Shown: piece by piece, positions 9,723 through 18,217 of the stretch
Position numbering within the stretch: the stretch's first letter is position 1
How the letters are laid out: the number at the start of each line of letters is the position of its first letter
Assembly (NCBI GenBank): GCA_963707695.1
Contig: CAVPQY010000003.1
Coordinates: forward strand, 806,001 to 870,000
Direction: 5' to 3'
From: JAOPZW01 sp963707695
GTDB taxonomy: Bacteria; Actinomycetota; Thermoleophilia; Solirubrobacterales; Solirubrobacteraceae
Length of the DNA stretch: 64,000 nucleotides
The notes under the pieces: model-generated
Told to the model about the DNA's origin: nothing
Database searches by the model: none
Seen by the model: only the letters and a program-made list of their open reading frames with translations
Position numbers and translations under genes: made by a program

Positions 9723-10913
9723 TCAGCGCCCGCCCCTCGGGTTGAGCGCGTCCTGCAGGCCGTCGCCGACGAGGTTGAACGCCAGCACGGTCAGCAGGAG
9801 GGCCAGGCCCGGGAAGGTCATGTACCACCAGGCGGTGTCGAAGATCTCGATGGCGTCGGCGATCATGGAGCCCCACGACGCGGTCGGGGGCTGGACGCCG
9901 ACGCCCAGGAACGACAGGGCCGCCTCGAAGAGGACGTTCGTCGGGATGATCAGCGTCGTGTAGACGATGATCGGCGCGACGAGGTTCGGCAGGACGTGCC
10001 GGAAGATGATCCGCGTGTCCGAGGCGCCGAGCGAGCGGGCCGCCTCGATGAACTCCTTCTCGCGCAGCGAGAGGACCTGCCCGCGGATGATGCGCGCCAT
10101 GTAGGGCACGCCCGCCAGCGCGATGATGAAGATGACGACCGACAGCCCGGGCTGGATGAGCGCGGCGCGGTGCGGCAGCAGCATCAGCATGACGAGGCCG
10201 GGGAGGATGAGCACGAGCCAGGGCGCCGCGCCCATCAGGAGGTCGGAGACCCGCTCGCGCTGGCTGCCCTCGGGGACCGGGCGCGTGACGCGCCAGATCA
10301 CGCTGACGGCGGCGCCCACGAGCCCCACCGCGAGGACGATCAGGCCGACGCGGTCGTAGTTCATCTGGATGCAGCCGCCGCCGAACGAGCAGGCCGCCCC
10401 CAGGCCGAGCGCGAGCAGGAGCACCGGGAAGGCGAGGATGACGTCCATCGTCCGCGAGAGCACGGTGTCCACCGCCCCTCGGTAGAAGCCGGCCACCATG
10501 CCGAGGGTCACGCCGACGACGACGATGATCGCCGTGGCGATCAGCGCGACCTTGAGCGAGACCTGCGCGCCGATCACGACCCGGCTGAAGACGCTGCGGC
10601 CGAGGCCGTCGGTCCCGAACCAGTTCGCCGACGACGGGCCCGAGGCCGAGCCGAAGCTGTCGAGGTACTTCGTCGACTGCTGGTTCGGGGGGCGCTGCCC
10701 GGTGAGGTTGATGACCTGGTTCGCGAAGACCGCGCAGACCAGCAGCAGCACGATGAAGCCGAGCGCGACGAGGGCGACCTTGTCGGCCCGCAGCCGACGC
10801 CAGAAGAGCTGCAGCGGCGAGCGGGCGGCGATCTCACGGGGGCCTTCGCCGGCCTGGGGCCCGCCGACCGTCCCACCGGTGTCCTGGAGCAGCTCGGCGG
10901 CGCCCGTGCTCAC
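9723..10913 (-). CDS. dppC: ABC transporter permease, DppC/OppC type, with an internal insertion
   Basis: A 396-residue permease, about 100 residues longer than usual. The N-terminal helix and A-N-W-F-G-T-D-G-L-G-R motif are standard DppC, as are the EAA-like loop (F-I-E-A-A-R-S-L-G-A) and C-terminal N-P-R-G-G-R. Between the third helix (L-L-L-A-L-G-L-G-A) and the EAA region sits an extra segment (about residues 185-275). It holds a Cys pair and two additional predicted membrane helices. It is the first gene of the operon, ahead of the binding protein, which is not the common order. Confidence 0.9.
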   Translation of the reverse strand: MSTGAAELLQDTGGTVGGPQAGEGPREIAARSPLQLFWRRLRADKVALVALGFIVLLLVCAVFANQVINLTGQRPPNQQSTKYLDSFGSASGPSSANWFGTDGLGRSVFSRVVIGAQVSLKVALIATAIIVVVGVTLGMVAGFYRGAVDTVLSRTMDVILAFPVLLLALGLGAACSFGGGCIQMNYDRVGLIVLAVGLVGAAVSVIWRVTRPVPEGSQRERVSDLLMGAAPWLVLILPGLVMLMLLPHRAALIQPGLSVVIFIIALAGVPYMARIIRGQVLSLREKEFIEAARSLGASDTRIIFRHVLPNLVAPIIVYTTLIIPTNVLFEAALSFLGVGVQPPTASWGSMIADAIEIFDTAWWYMTFPGLALLLTVLAFNLVGDGLQDALNPRGGR

Positions 10914-11094
10914 GGCCGCGTGCCTCGCGTGCGGAAGATGCTGCTGTGGATGGGTCCCTCTCCCAAGTGTGGCGGCCCCTCGCGGCGGGGGCCGGGCCGA
11001 GGTCTGATTCCCCGGGGTCGCGCAAGATACTCATCGCCGGGCGCGCCCCGCGCTGAGGGGTTCGCCGGACGGGACCCGTATCCTGCGATCCTGG

Positions 11095-11168
<74 letters not shown>

Positions 11169-11179
11169 CTCCGGCCGGA

Positions 11180-11201
11180 AAGCGCTGCAAACGGAGCGCT
11201 T
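11180..11201 (+). terminator. Small hairpin downstream of tRNA-Arg
   Basis: AAGCGCT and AGCGCTT form a 7-bp stem with an 8-base loop, 11 bases after the tRNA end. Only two T's follow, so it is a weak terminator candidate. Confidence 0.35.
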
Positions 11202-11311
11202 GCGTCGCCCGGCGGCAGCAGGGCGACGGGCGGTGGCCCACGGCGGCACGCGGGCCGCCGGCGCGGGCGGACGGACGCCCTTATGTGGCCGTTACCTCTG
11301 TTGCTGTTCGG

Positions 11312-11878
11312 TTAGGGCGACGCCGTGGGGCGGTCCGGGCGGTCCGGGTAGACCTCGTCGATCGTCGTCAGGGCCTCGTACGGCGCGCCCCCGACCGCGG
11401 CCCGGATGCGCTCGGCGCCGCCGGCCAGCCGGTCCAGCACGGCGACGACGCCGACGACGTCGTGACCGGCCTCGCGCAGGGCGTCGACGGTCAGCAGCGT
11501 CGAGCCCCCGGACGTGACGACGTCCTCGACGACCAGGCACCGGTCGCCCGGCTCCAGCGGGGGGCCTTCGACCCGGCGCTGCAGCCCATGGGCCTTGGTC
11601 TCCTTGCGCACGAAGAACGCCTTGACGTCGGCGCCGCCCGCCAGGGCGGCGCAGGCGATCGGGTCGGCGCCCATCGTCGTGCCGCCCACCGCGGTCGCCC
11701 CGTGCTCGCGCGCCGCGGCGGCCACGAGCTCGGCCAGGGCGAGGAACCCGGCGGGCCGGAGGATCGCCCGCTTGGCGTCGACGTAGTACTGCGCGGTGGC
11801 CCCCGAGGTGAGCGTGACCTCGCCCACGACGAGCGCGTGCCTCCGTAGTTCGTCCACGAGACGCGAGCGGGCGGTCAT
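11312..11878 (-). CDS. pyrE: Orotate phosphoribosyltransferase
   Basis: A 188-residue enzyme converting orotate and PRPP to orotidine 5'-phosphate in pyrimidine synthesis. It shows the N-terminal S-G-A-x-A-x-Y-Y-V-D-A-K-R substrate region, the F-F-V-R-K-E-x-K-x-H-G flexible loop, and the PRPP-binding motif V-V-E-D-V-V-T-S-G-G-S. The ATG at 11878 lies 8 bases after a TAGCAT hexamer, consistent with a near-leaderless mRNA. It is divergent from the small membrane protein at 11892. Confidence 0.93.
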   Translation of the reverse strand: MTARSRLVDELRRHALVVGEVTLTSGATAQYYVDAKRAILRPAGFLALAELVAAAAREHGATAVGGTTMGADPIACAALAGGADVKAFFVRKETKAHGLQRRVEGPPLEPGDRCLVVEDVVTSGGSTLLTVDALREAGHDVVGVVAVLDRLAGGAERIRAAVGGAPYEALTTIDEVYPDRPDRPTASP

Positions 11879-11886
11879 CGTTGCCG

Positions 11887-11892
11887 ATGCTA
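11887..11892 (-). promoter_or_regulatory. Putative -10 box (TAGCAT) of pyrE
   Basis: On the minus strand TAGCAT is followed by 8 bases and the pyrE ATG. It overlaps the first base of the divergent gene's ATG. Confidence 0.45.
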
Positions 11893-12254
11893 TGAGCGTG
11901 CTCGGACGCGCGCTCCGCCTTCTCAGCCTCGTGCTCTGCGCCGTGGTCGTGCTGAGCTTCGGCCTGTTCGCGAGCGACCAGGCCGGCCACGGCTCGCGGA
12001 GCGCGCGCGCCGGCGAGGGCGATCCGACGGTCGTCGCGACCACGGCCCCCGCGCCGGGCACCGCCGCGGGGGAGCACGGCGTCCGGGCGAAGGTCGACGA
12101 CGCGGCCCAGCACCTGCGCCAGCCGTTCTCGTGGGCGGTCCCGGCCGGCAGCGGCGCGTGGCACGCCCTCCTCGTGCCGACCGTGCTCGCGCTCCTCGTC
12201 TACGGGTTCGGCCTGGCGTACGTGGCGCGCTTCACCAACGGCCGCGCGACGTAG
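11892..12254 (+). CDS. Small membrane protein, unknown function
   Basis: A 120-residue protein with an N-terminal membrane segment (L-L-S-L-V-L-C-A-V-V-V-L-S-F-G-L-F-A), an extracytoplasmic Ala/Gly/Pro-rich loop of about 65 residues, and a second segment near the C-terminus (L-L-V-P-T-V-L-A-L-L-V-Y-G-F-G-L-A). The in-frame ATG at 11892 is the only good start after the pyrE promoter. I recognise no family. Confidence 0.65.
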   Translation: MSVLGRALRLLSLVLCAVVVLSFGLFASDQAGHGSRSARAGEGDPTVVATTAPAPGTAAGEHGVRAKVDDAAQHLRQPFSWAVPAGSGAWHALLVPTVLALLVYGFGLAYVARFTNGRAT

Positions 12255-12284
12255 CGGCCGCCCGGCCGGCGGCCCGTCGCCCCG

Positions 12285-13277
12285 CTACGGGTAGACGTCG
12301 ACCCGGTCGCCGACCTGCAGCCACCCGAAGATCGACGCGGCGTCGGGCACCGGCACCCGCAGGCACCCGTGGCTGGCGTTGAAGACCGGCACCTGGGCGT
12401 ACCCGTGGATCGCGTACCCGCGGATGAAGTAGTTCGAGTCGACCATGCCCTTGGCGTTCGTCCCCGGCGTCTTGAGGTACACGCGGAAGTGCCCCACGAC
12501 CGTCGGGGTGGCGGGCGCGCCCGACGAGGTCGGGTAGATGCGCTGCACCCGGCGACCGCGCACGAGCGCGAGGACCTGGCGCGAGAGGTCGGCCTCGACG
12601 TGCCTGCCGTGCCGCGGGAAGCGGACGCGGAAGGCACCCTGGCCGCGCGCCAGGCGGCGGAAGACCTCGGGCGTGGCGACGTCGGTGCGCGCCAGGCCGA
12701 CGACCTTGCGGAAGGCCGTCACCGCGCGGGCCGTGCGGTCGTCGTAGCGCCCGCGCCGGCCGACGGCGTAGCGCCGGCGCGCGAGCCCGCGCTGCAGGAT
12801 GCGGACGGGGCGGCCGTGATCGCCCAGCCGCGCCTCGAGCGCGCGGACCGTCACGTGGCGCGTGCCCGCGCGGAAGCCCGCCTGGAGCGGCGTCGCGGCG
12901 TGCACCGCGCGAACGGCGAGCCGCCCGGCGCGGGTCGTCCGGTACGTCACCGTGGCCACCCCCCGGCCCCCCGGGCCGGGGACCACCGGCGCCCTGAGCT
13001 CGGCCCGGCGGCGGCCGCCGCGCAGGATGCGGACGGCGACCTCCTGGAAGCCGACGTAGGGCCGGACGACGACGCGGACGCGCAGGCCGTCGCCCGGCAG
13101 CACGGGGCCGGAGCGCAGGCGCTGCACCTTGAGACGGGCCTTGCCGGGCTGCTGCGGGGGCGGCGGGGCGGGCGGCGGGGCGGGCGGCGGCACCGGGTCC
13201 TGCGCCCGGGCCGCGGCGGGGAGCGCGGCCGCCAGGGCCGCCGTCAGGATCGCGATGCGGAGAGCCGGGCGCGCCAT
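12285..13277 (-). CDS. Secreted L,D-transpeptidase (YkuD) with peptidoglycan-binding region
   Basis: A 330-residue exported enzyme that crosslinks peptidoglycan through 3-3 bonds or attaches proteins to it. Order: signal peptide (1-26); a Pro-rich linker; an immunoglobulin-like segment; a peptidoglycan-binding-1-like repeat (P-V-R-I-L-Q-R-G-L and D-D-R-T-A-R-A-V-T-A-F-R-K); then a YkuD domain with the S-H-G-C-L-R motif (His 303, Cys 305) near the C-terminus. The ATG at 13277 is chosen because TAGAGT lies 10 bases upstream; a GTG at 13289 would overlap that box. Confidence 0.9.
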   Translation of the reverse strand: MARPALRIAILTAALAAALPAAARAQDPVPPPAPPPAPPPPQQPGKARLKVQRLRSGPVLPGDGLRVRVVVRPYVGFQEVAVRILRGGRRRAELRAPVVPGPGGRGVATVTYRTTRAGRLAVRAVHAATPLQAGFRAGTRHVTVRALEARLGDHGRPVRILQRGLARRRYAVGRRGRYDDRTARAVTAFRKVVGLARTDVATPEVFRRLARGQGAFRVRFPRHGRHVEADLSRQVLALVRGRRVQRIYPTSSGAPATPTVVGHFRVYLKTPGTNAKGMVDSNYFIRGYAIHGYAQVPVFNASHGCLRVPVPDAASIFGWLQVGDRVDVYP

Positions 13278-13287
13278 GGCGCGCGGC

Positions 13288-13293
13288 ACTCTA
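13288..13293 (-). promoter_or_regulatory. Putative -10 box (TAGAGT) of the L,D-transpeptidase
   Basis: TAGAGT on the minus strand ends 10 bases before the ATG at 13277. Confidence 0.4.
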
Positions 13294-13301
13294 GTGCAGG
13301 G

Positions 13302-14189
13302 TCAGGCGGCCGTCGCAGCCGCTGGACGGGTGGTCCGGTTCGCCCACGCCCGCACGGCCGCGCGCGCGAGGACCGCGATGAGCGCCAGCGCGCCCGCGAA
13401 GAGCAGGGGCACCTGCCAGCTCCAGCCCTGCGACACCCCGAACGCGACGCTGTTGTTCGCGCAGTGCAGCGCGATGCACGGCCACAGCGAGCCCGTGCGC
13501 GCGTACAGGAGGCACAGCACGAAGCCGAAGAAGGCCAGCGGGACGAGGTAGGACGGGTCGGACCCACCGGCGTGGACGGCGCCGAAGAGCAGGCCGGTGA
13601 TGACGGCCGCGGGCCAGATCCCGCGCCAGTTGCGCAGGGCGGTGAAGACGTAGCCGCGGAAGAGGAACTCCTCGGCGACCGGGGCGACGACGGTCACGAG
13701 GACGGCGAGGGCCGCCAGCCCCACGGTGCCGTGGACGCCGAGCTGGTCCTGGAGGTCCTCCTCGGACGGGTGCAGACCGAGCGCCGCCACGAAGATCGCC
13801 GTGAACGCGTAGAACGCGATCCAGGCCAGCACGGCCAGCCCCAGCGACCGCCGGACCGGCGCGGGGCGCAGCCCGAACTGCGCGGGCGTCGGCGTGGCCC
13901 ACGTGCGCGCGAACAGGAGGGCGGCCGCGATGAAGGCGACGTCCTGGACGATGGTGCTCGCGACGTTGACCCACCCGGGCAGGTCGCTGAGGCTCGCGCC
14001 GCCGGCCGCCGCGACGACGCCCAGCACGAGCGCGCCCATGAGCGCGCCCGCCAGGCCGCTGACGAGCGCCAGGATCCCGGTCCACGGACGCCAGCCGGGC
14101 CGGGCCCCGCCCGGAGGCGCGCCGTCGGGCCGCTCGGGCGCCGCGCCGACCGGGCGCGGGTGGGGGTGGGGGAAGCCCTCGACGGCCAT
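13302..14189 (-). CDS. CPBP family intramembrane metalloprotease (CAAX/Abi)
   Basis: A 295-residue polytopic membrane protein. It has the family's three motifs: E-E-F-L-F-R (E-E-x-x-x-R) near residue 170, F-G-A-V-H, and H-C-A-N-N toward the C-terminus; these supply the glutamate and histidine metal ligands. An N-terminal Pro-rich cytoplasmic stretch precedes about eight membrane helices. In bacteria such proteins act in protein processing, bacteriocin immunity or unknown roles. No bacteriocin gene adjoins it. A TAACGT box lies 9 bases before the start. Confidence 0.85.
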   Translation of the reverse strand: MAVEGFPHPHPRPVGAAPERPDGAPPGGARPGWRPWTGILALVSGLAGALMGALVLGVVAAAGGASLSDLPGWVNVASTIVQDVAFIAAALLFARTWATPTPAQFGLRPAPVRRSLGLAVLAWIAFYAFTAIFVAALGLHPSEEDLQDQLGVHGTVGLAALAVLVTVVAPVAEEFLFRGYVFTALRNWRGIWPAAVITGLLFGAVHAGGSDPSYLVPLAFFGFVLCLLYARTGSLWPCIALHCANNSVAFGVSQGWSWQVPLLFAGALALIAVLARAAVRAWANRTTRPAAATAA

Positions 14190-14198
14190 CGGGCCTGG

Positions 14199-14204
14199 AC
14201 GTTA
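14199..14204 (-). promoter_or_regulatory. Putative -10 box (TAACGT) of the CPBP gene
   Basis: TAACGT on the minus strand ends 9 bases before the ATG at 14189. Confidence 0.4.
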
Positions 14205-14227
14205 CCCAGCGGCCCGTCGGCCCCACG

Positions 14228-14935
14228 TCAGGCGTCGAGGTCCAACAGGCCGCGCAGCGTCGCGACGGCGGGCACGCCCGGGGGCGGCTCGACGCCGCCC
14301 TCGCGGGCCACGAGCACCGCCCGCAGGCCCGCGGCCCGGGCCCCCGCGACGTCGGCCCGCAGGTCGTCGCCCGCGTGCACCGCCCGGGCCGCGGGCACGC
14401 CGGCCAGCGCGAGCCCGGCGACGAAGATGGCCGGGTCGGGCTTGGCCGCGCCCAGCACGGCGGACGCCACGGCGCCGTCGACGAGCTCGGCCAGCCCGGT
14501 GCGCTGCAGCACCTCGGGGAGCGAGGCGTCCCAGTTCGACACGACGACGAGCCGGGCCCCGCGGGTCCGGAGGGCGCGCAGGACGTCCGGCACCTCCCCG
14601 AACGCGCGGAAGCGCAGGGCGCCCAGCAGCACGTCGTGGAGGCCGCCGGGGCCGAGCGCCCTCGCGGGCGGCGGCAGCGCGTCGCCGAGCACGGCGGCGC
14701 AGCGCCGGCGCAGGACCGCCAGCGACGCGTCGTCCCGGGCCTCGTGGAGGTGCGCGCGGTAGAAGGCGATCTCGGCCCGCATCGCGGCGCGGGCCTCCTC
14801 CTGCGTCACGGTCACCCCGCGCGCCGCGAGCTCGGCGGCCAGGCCCGGGCCCGGCGGGAGGAGCTCGACGAGCGTCCCCATCGCGTCGAGGAGGACGGCC
14901 GCGGGGGCGGCGTCTCGGCTACGTTCCGCGCCCAT
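14228..14935 (-). CDS. HAD-superfamily hydrolase
   Basis: A 235-residue phosphatase-like enzyme. It shows motif I D-A-M-G-T-L (nucleophile Asp near 18), motif II V-V-S-N-W-D, motif III Lys in A-A-K-P-D-P, and motif IV H-A-G-D-D-L-R-A-D-V, in the right order. Asp+2 of motif I is Met rather than Asp, as in some haloacid-dehalogenase relatives. The start is uncertain: the ATG at 14935 shares a CATG with the divergent mscS start, and another in-frame ATG lies at 14947. Substrate unknown. Confidence 0.85.
   Translation of the reverse strand: MGAERSRDAAPAAVLLDAMGTLVELLPPGPGLAAELAARGVTVTQEEARAAMRAEIAFYRAHLHEARDDASLAVLRRRCAAVLGDALPPPARALGPGGLHDVLLGALRFRAFGEVPDVLRALRTRGARLVVVSNWDASLPEVLQRTGLAELVDGAVASAVLGAAKPDPAIFVAGLALAGVPAARAVHAGDDLRADVAGARAAGLRAVLVAREGGVEPPPGVPAVATLRGLLDLDA
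14920..14925 (+). promoter_or_regulatory. Putative -10 box (TACGTT) of mscS
   Basis: TACGTT ends 8 bases before the mscS ATG and lies inside the 5' end of the divergent HAD gene. Confidence 0.4.
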
Positions 14936-15704
14936 GCCCGGCGCCATCCTCGCAGCCGACACCGGCGGGATCACGGGCGCGGCGATCGTCCTCGGCATCA
15001 CCGTCGTCCTGGCCGTCGCCGCGCTGCGCGTGCTGCGGAGCGCGGCCCGCGCGGTCGACCTCAGCCCACAGGCCGACACGCGCCTGCGCTTCCTGCGGCG
15101 GGTCGTCGTCGCGGTCCTCGTGCTCGTCGGGGTGACCCTGGCCGTGGCCCAGTTCGGCGACCTGCACCGGCTGGCCAGCACCGTCCTCGCCTCCACCGCC
15201 ATCGTGGCCGCAGTGGTCGGCTTCGCCTCGCGGCAGGTCCTGGCCAACGCCATCGCCGGCGTCGTCCTGGCCGTCACCCAGCCCCTGCGCCTCGGCGACG
15301 TCGTCACGGTCGACGGACAGACCGGGGTCGTCGAGGACATCACGCTGACCTACACGTGGCTGCGCAGCGGCAGCGACGCGCGCATCGTCGTGCCGAACGA
15401 GCGGCTGGCCCAGTCCACGCTGCGCAACGACTCGATCCGCTCGCCCACCGTCGCGCTCGAGGTGACGGCCTACCTCGCGCCGACGGCCGACGAGGGCGCC
15501 GCGCTGCGCGCGATCGGGGCCATCGAGCACGTCACGTCGGCGCGCGTCGACGGCGTCGCCGAGTCCGGCGCGATCGAGCTGCTGGTCGCCGGCGAGCCCG
15601 TCGCACCGCCCGAGCGCCTGCGCCGGGAGGCCGACCTGCGCGGGGCCGTGCTCGCCGCGCTGCGGGCGGCCGGGGTCCCGCGCGCCGGGATGGACACGGC
15701 CTGA
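14934..15704 (+). CDS. Small-conductance mechanosensitive channel (MscS family)
   Basis: A 256-residue MscS channel. Three membrane helices occupy about residues 10-110. The third is Gly/Ala-rich (V-V-G-F-A-S-R-Q-V-L-A-N-A-I-A-G) and continues into the conserved cytoplasmic P-L-R-L-G-D-V-V-T-V-D-G segment, followed by the beta domain V-P-N-E-R-L. It releases solutes on hypo-osmotic shock. No Shine-Dalgarno sequence is visible; TACGTT sits 8 bases before the ATG. Confidence 0.9.
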   Translation: MPGAILAADTGGITGAAIVLGITVVLAVAALRVLRSAARAVDLSPQADTRLRFLRRVVVAVLVLVGVTLAVAQFGDLHRLASTVLASTAIVAAVVGFASRQVLANAIAGVVLAVTQPLRLGDVVTVDGQTGVVEDITLTYTWLRSGSDARIVVPNERLAQSTLRNDSIRSPTVALEVTAYLAPTADEGAALRAIGAIEHVTSARVDGVAESGAIELLVAGEPVAPPERLRREADLRGAVLAALRAAGVPRAGMDTA

Positions 15705-15735
15705 GCAGGGGGGTCCGCCCCCGCGGCGAACCCCC

Positions 15736-15741
15736 TACCAT
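15736..15741 (+). promoter_or_regulatory. Putative -10 box (TACCAT) of the PBP gene
   Basis: TACCAT ends 13 bases before the ATG at 15755. Confidence 0.35.
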
Positions 15742-15754
15742 CGCCTGACCCCGC

Positions 15755-17941
15755 ATGTCCCGCCTCGCTCGACAACGACGCCGCCGTGCGGCGGGTGGCG
15801 GCGCCTCCAGGGTGCTCTTCATGCTCCTGGGCCTCGCCGTCACCGGGCTCGCCATCGGCGCGGTCGCCGCGGTGGGCTGGGTCGTGCACGTCGCGACGAC
15901 GGGCCCGACGCTCGACACGCGCAAGCCGATCGACCTCGGCGCCACCTCCGCGGTCTACGCCGACGACGGCACGCGGCTGGGCTTCATCTCCGGCGCGACG
16001 CTGCGCGTGCCGATCGCCGAGGAGGACATCCCACCCGTGGCCCGGCAGGCGACCGTCGCGATCGAGGACCGCCGCTTCTTCAAGCACAAGGGCGTCGACT
16101 TCGAGGGCATCCTGCGCGCCGCGGTCAAGAACGTCGAAGGCGGCGACATCCAGGGCGGCTCGACGCTGACGATGCAGCTCGTCCGCAACCTCTACACGGG
16201 CGAGCGGGCGCGCACCGGCGTCGCCGGCTACAAGCGCAAGATCCGCGAGGCCAAGCTCGCCGAGGACCTCGAGAACCGCCACCCCGGGCGCCCGGGCAAG
16301 ATCTGGATCCTCGACAAGTACCTGAACTCCGTGCCCTACGGCACGGTCGGCGGCCAGACCGCCGTCGGCCTCCAGGCCGCGTCGCGGATGTTCTTCGACA
16401 AGCCCGCGAGCAAGCTCACGCTGCGCCAGGCGGCGCTCCTGGCCGGCCTCCCGCAGGCGCCGTCGGCCTACAACCCGTTCCTGGACCCGCAGCGCGCCAA
16501 GCGGCGCCGCGACGAGGTCCTGCAGAAGATGGCCGACCAGGGCTACATCAGCCAGGCGACGGCGCAGGCGACGATGCGCCGGGGGCTCGGCGTCCGGCGC
16601 AACCGGTTCTTCACCGAGCGGCGCGAGGGCTACTTCTTCGACTACGTCAAGTCCAAGCTCATCGAGCGCTACGGCCTGGACGCGGTCCGCAAGGGCGGCC
16701 TGCGCGTCGACACGACGATCGACCTGCACCTCCAGCGCCTGGCGCGCGCGAACATGGAGGGCCAGCTCGGCGCCCCGGACCGCGCCGCGGCCATCGTCAC
16801 GATCGACCCCCGCACGGGCTGGATCAAGGCGATGGCGTCCTCCTCGCGCTACGGCGACTCGAAGTTCAACCTCGCCGCGCAGGGCCACCGCCAGGCCGGG
16901 TCGACCTTCAAGGTCATGGTGCTCATGACGGCGATCCGGCTCGGGGTGAACCCCGAGTCGACGACCTACGTGTCGCGCCCGCTGCAGGCCGGGTGGCTGG
17001 CGACGGCGCCGACCTACTCCGTCAAGACGTACGCGAACGACTACCCGGGTTCGATGACCCTCGTCCGGGCGACGCTGCGCTCCGACAACTCCGTCTATGC
17101 CCAGCTCGACGCCGACGTCGGGCCCGAGCAGGTCACGAAGACGGCCCGGATGATGGGCATCACCAGCCCGCTCCACAGCTACCCGGCCGAGGGCCTGGGC
17201 GGCCTCACCGACGGCGTCTCGCCGCTCGAGATGGCGCGCGCGTACGCGACGATCGCCTCGGGCGGCTACCGCTACAACGTCACGGCGATCCGCAAGGTCA
17301 CGTTCCCCGACGGCCACGTCGAGCGGCTCGGCAAGCCGAAGAAGAAGCGCGTCTTCACCGACGGCGAGGCCTACGAGGCGACGAAGATCCTCGAGCAGAA
17401 CGTCAAGGCCGGCACCGGGTTCCCCAACGCCACCGCGATCGGCTGCCCCGCCGCCGGCAAGACCGGCACGGTCGACAACAACGTCGACGCCTGGTTCGTC
17501 GGCTTCACGCCCCGCCTGGCCACCGCCGTCTGGCTCGGCCACGCGAAGTCGCGCATCCCCATGCCGGGCATCACCGGCGGCACGATCCCGGCGCACATCT
17601 GGGGCCAGTACATGAAGGTCGCGCGCGGGTCCTACTGCGGGGAGTTCGCCCAGCCGACGACGCCGTTCGTGGGCCGGCCCTTCTTCGGCAAGTACGCGGG
17701 CGGCCGCGGGCTCTCGGGCTCGTCGACGTCCACGGACCAGAGCTCGACGACGCCCGGGGCGGCGCCCGGCGCGAGCGGGCCGGCCGCCGACGGCACGTCC
17801 ACCGGCACCTCCACCGGCACCGGCACCGGCACGCCCGACACGACGACCGGCGGGGGCGCCGCGAACGGGAAGTACCCGCCCGACCAGTACGAGTCGCCCC
17901 CGCAGGCCGCTCCCGGCGGCGGCGCGAAGGCGCCGGGCTAG
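15755..17941 (+). CDS. Bifunctional class A penicillin-binding protein (transglycosylase/transpeptidase)
   Basis: A 728-residue cell-wall synthase. A basic cytoplasmic N-terminus and one membrane anchor (about 18-45) precede a GT51 transglycosylase domain with E-D-R-R-F-F (catalytic Glu 104) and G-G-S-T-L-T-M-Q-L. The transpeptidase domain has S-T-F-K (Ser 383), S-D-N (443-445) and K-T-G-T (Lys 569). The last 85 residues are a disordered Ser/Thr/Gly/Pro tail with a G-T-G-T repeat. It polymerises and crosslinks peptidoglycan outside the membrane. It is monocistronic or just upstream of infA. Confidence 0.94.
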   Translation: MSRLARQRRRRAAGGGASRVLFMLLGLAVTGLAIGAVAAVGWVVHVATTGPTLDTRKPIDLGATSAVYADDGTRLGFISGATLRVPIAEEDIPPVARQATVAIEDRRFFKHKGVDFEGILRAAVKNVEGGDIQGGSTLTMQLVRNLYTGERARTGVAGYKRKIREAKLAEDLENRHPGRPGKIWILDKYLNSVPYGTVGGQTAVGLQAASRMFFDKPASKLTLRQAALLAGLPQAPSAYNPFLDPQRAKRRRDEVLQKMADQGYISQATAQATMRRGLGVRRNRFFTERREGYFFDYVKSKLIERYGLDAVRKGGLRVDTTIDLHLQRLARANMEGQLGAPDRAAAIVTIDPRTGWIKAMASSSRYGDSKFNLAAQGHRQAGSTFKVMVLMTAIRLGVNPESTTYVSRPLQAGWLATAPTYSVKTYANDYPGSMTLVRATLRSDNSVYAQLDADVGPEQVTKTARMMGITSPLHSYPAEGLGGLTDGVSPLEMARAYATIASGGYRYNVTAIRKVTFPDGHVERLGKPKKKRVFTDGEAYEATKILEQNVKAGTGFPNATAIGCPAAGKTGTVDNNVDAWFVGFTPRLATAVWLGHAKSRIPMPGITGGTIPAHIWGQYMKVARGSYCGEFAQPTTPFVGRPFFGKYAGGRGLSGSSTSTDQSSTTPGAAPGASGPAADGTSTGTSTGTGTGTPDTTTGGGAANGKYPPDQYESPPQAAPGGGAKAPG

Positions 17942-17982
17942 CCCCGTCCCAGGAGGGTCCCAGGGCGCTCCAGCCCGGCTGG

Positions 17983-17988
17983 TAGCGT
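17983..17988 (+). promoter_or_regulatory. Putative -10 box (TAGCGT) of infA
   Basis: TAGCGT ends 9 bases before the infA ATG. Confidence 0.4.
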
Positions 17989-17997
17989 CCGCGCGGG

Positions 17998-18216
17998 ATG
18001 GCCAAGGAGGACAAGGTCGAGCTCGAGGGCGAGGTCCTGGAAGCCCTCCCGAACGCGATGTTCCGCGTCGAGCTCGACAACGGCCACCGGGTCCTCGGGC
18101 ACGTCGCCGGCAAGCTGCGCCGCTTCCGCATCCGCATCCTCCCGGGTGACCGGGTCCGGGTCGAGCTCTCGCCCTACGACCTCGACCGCGCCCGGATCGT
18201 CTACCGCCATCGCTGA
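17998..18216 (+). CDS. infA: Translation initiation factor IF-1
   Basis: A 72-residue S1/OB-fold protein of full IF-1 length (M-A-K-E-D ... V-E-L-E-G-E-V-L-E-A-L-P-N-A-M-F-R-V, then G-D-R-V-R-V-E-L-S-P-Y-D-L). It binds the A site of the 30S subunit during initiation. Usually infA sits in the S10/spc/alpha ribosomal cluster before rpmJ-rpsM; here it is between a PBP gene and thiL. It may be a second copy or a relocated one. Confidence 0.93.
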   Translation: MAKEDKVELEGEVLEALPNAMFRVELDNGHRVLGHVAGKLRRFRIRILPGDRVRVELSPYDLDRARIVYRHR

Positions 18217-18217
18217 G

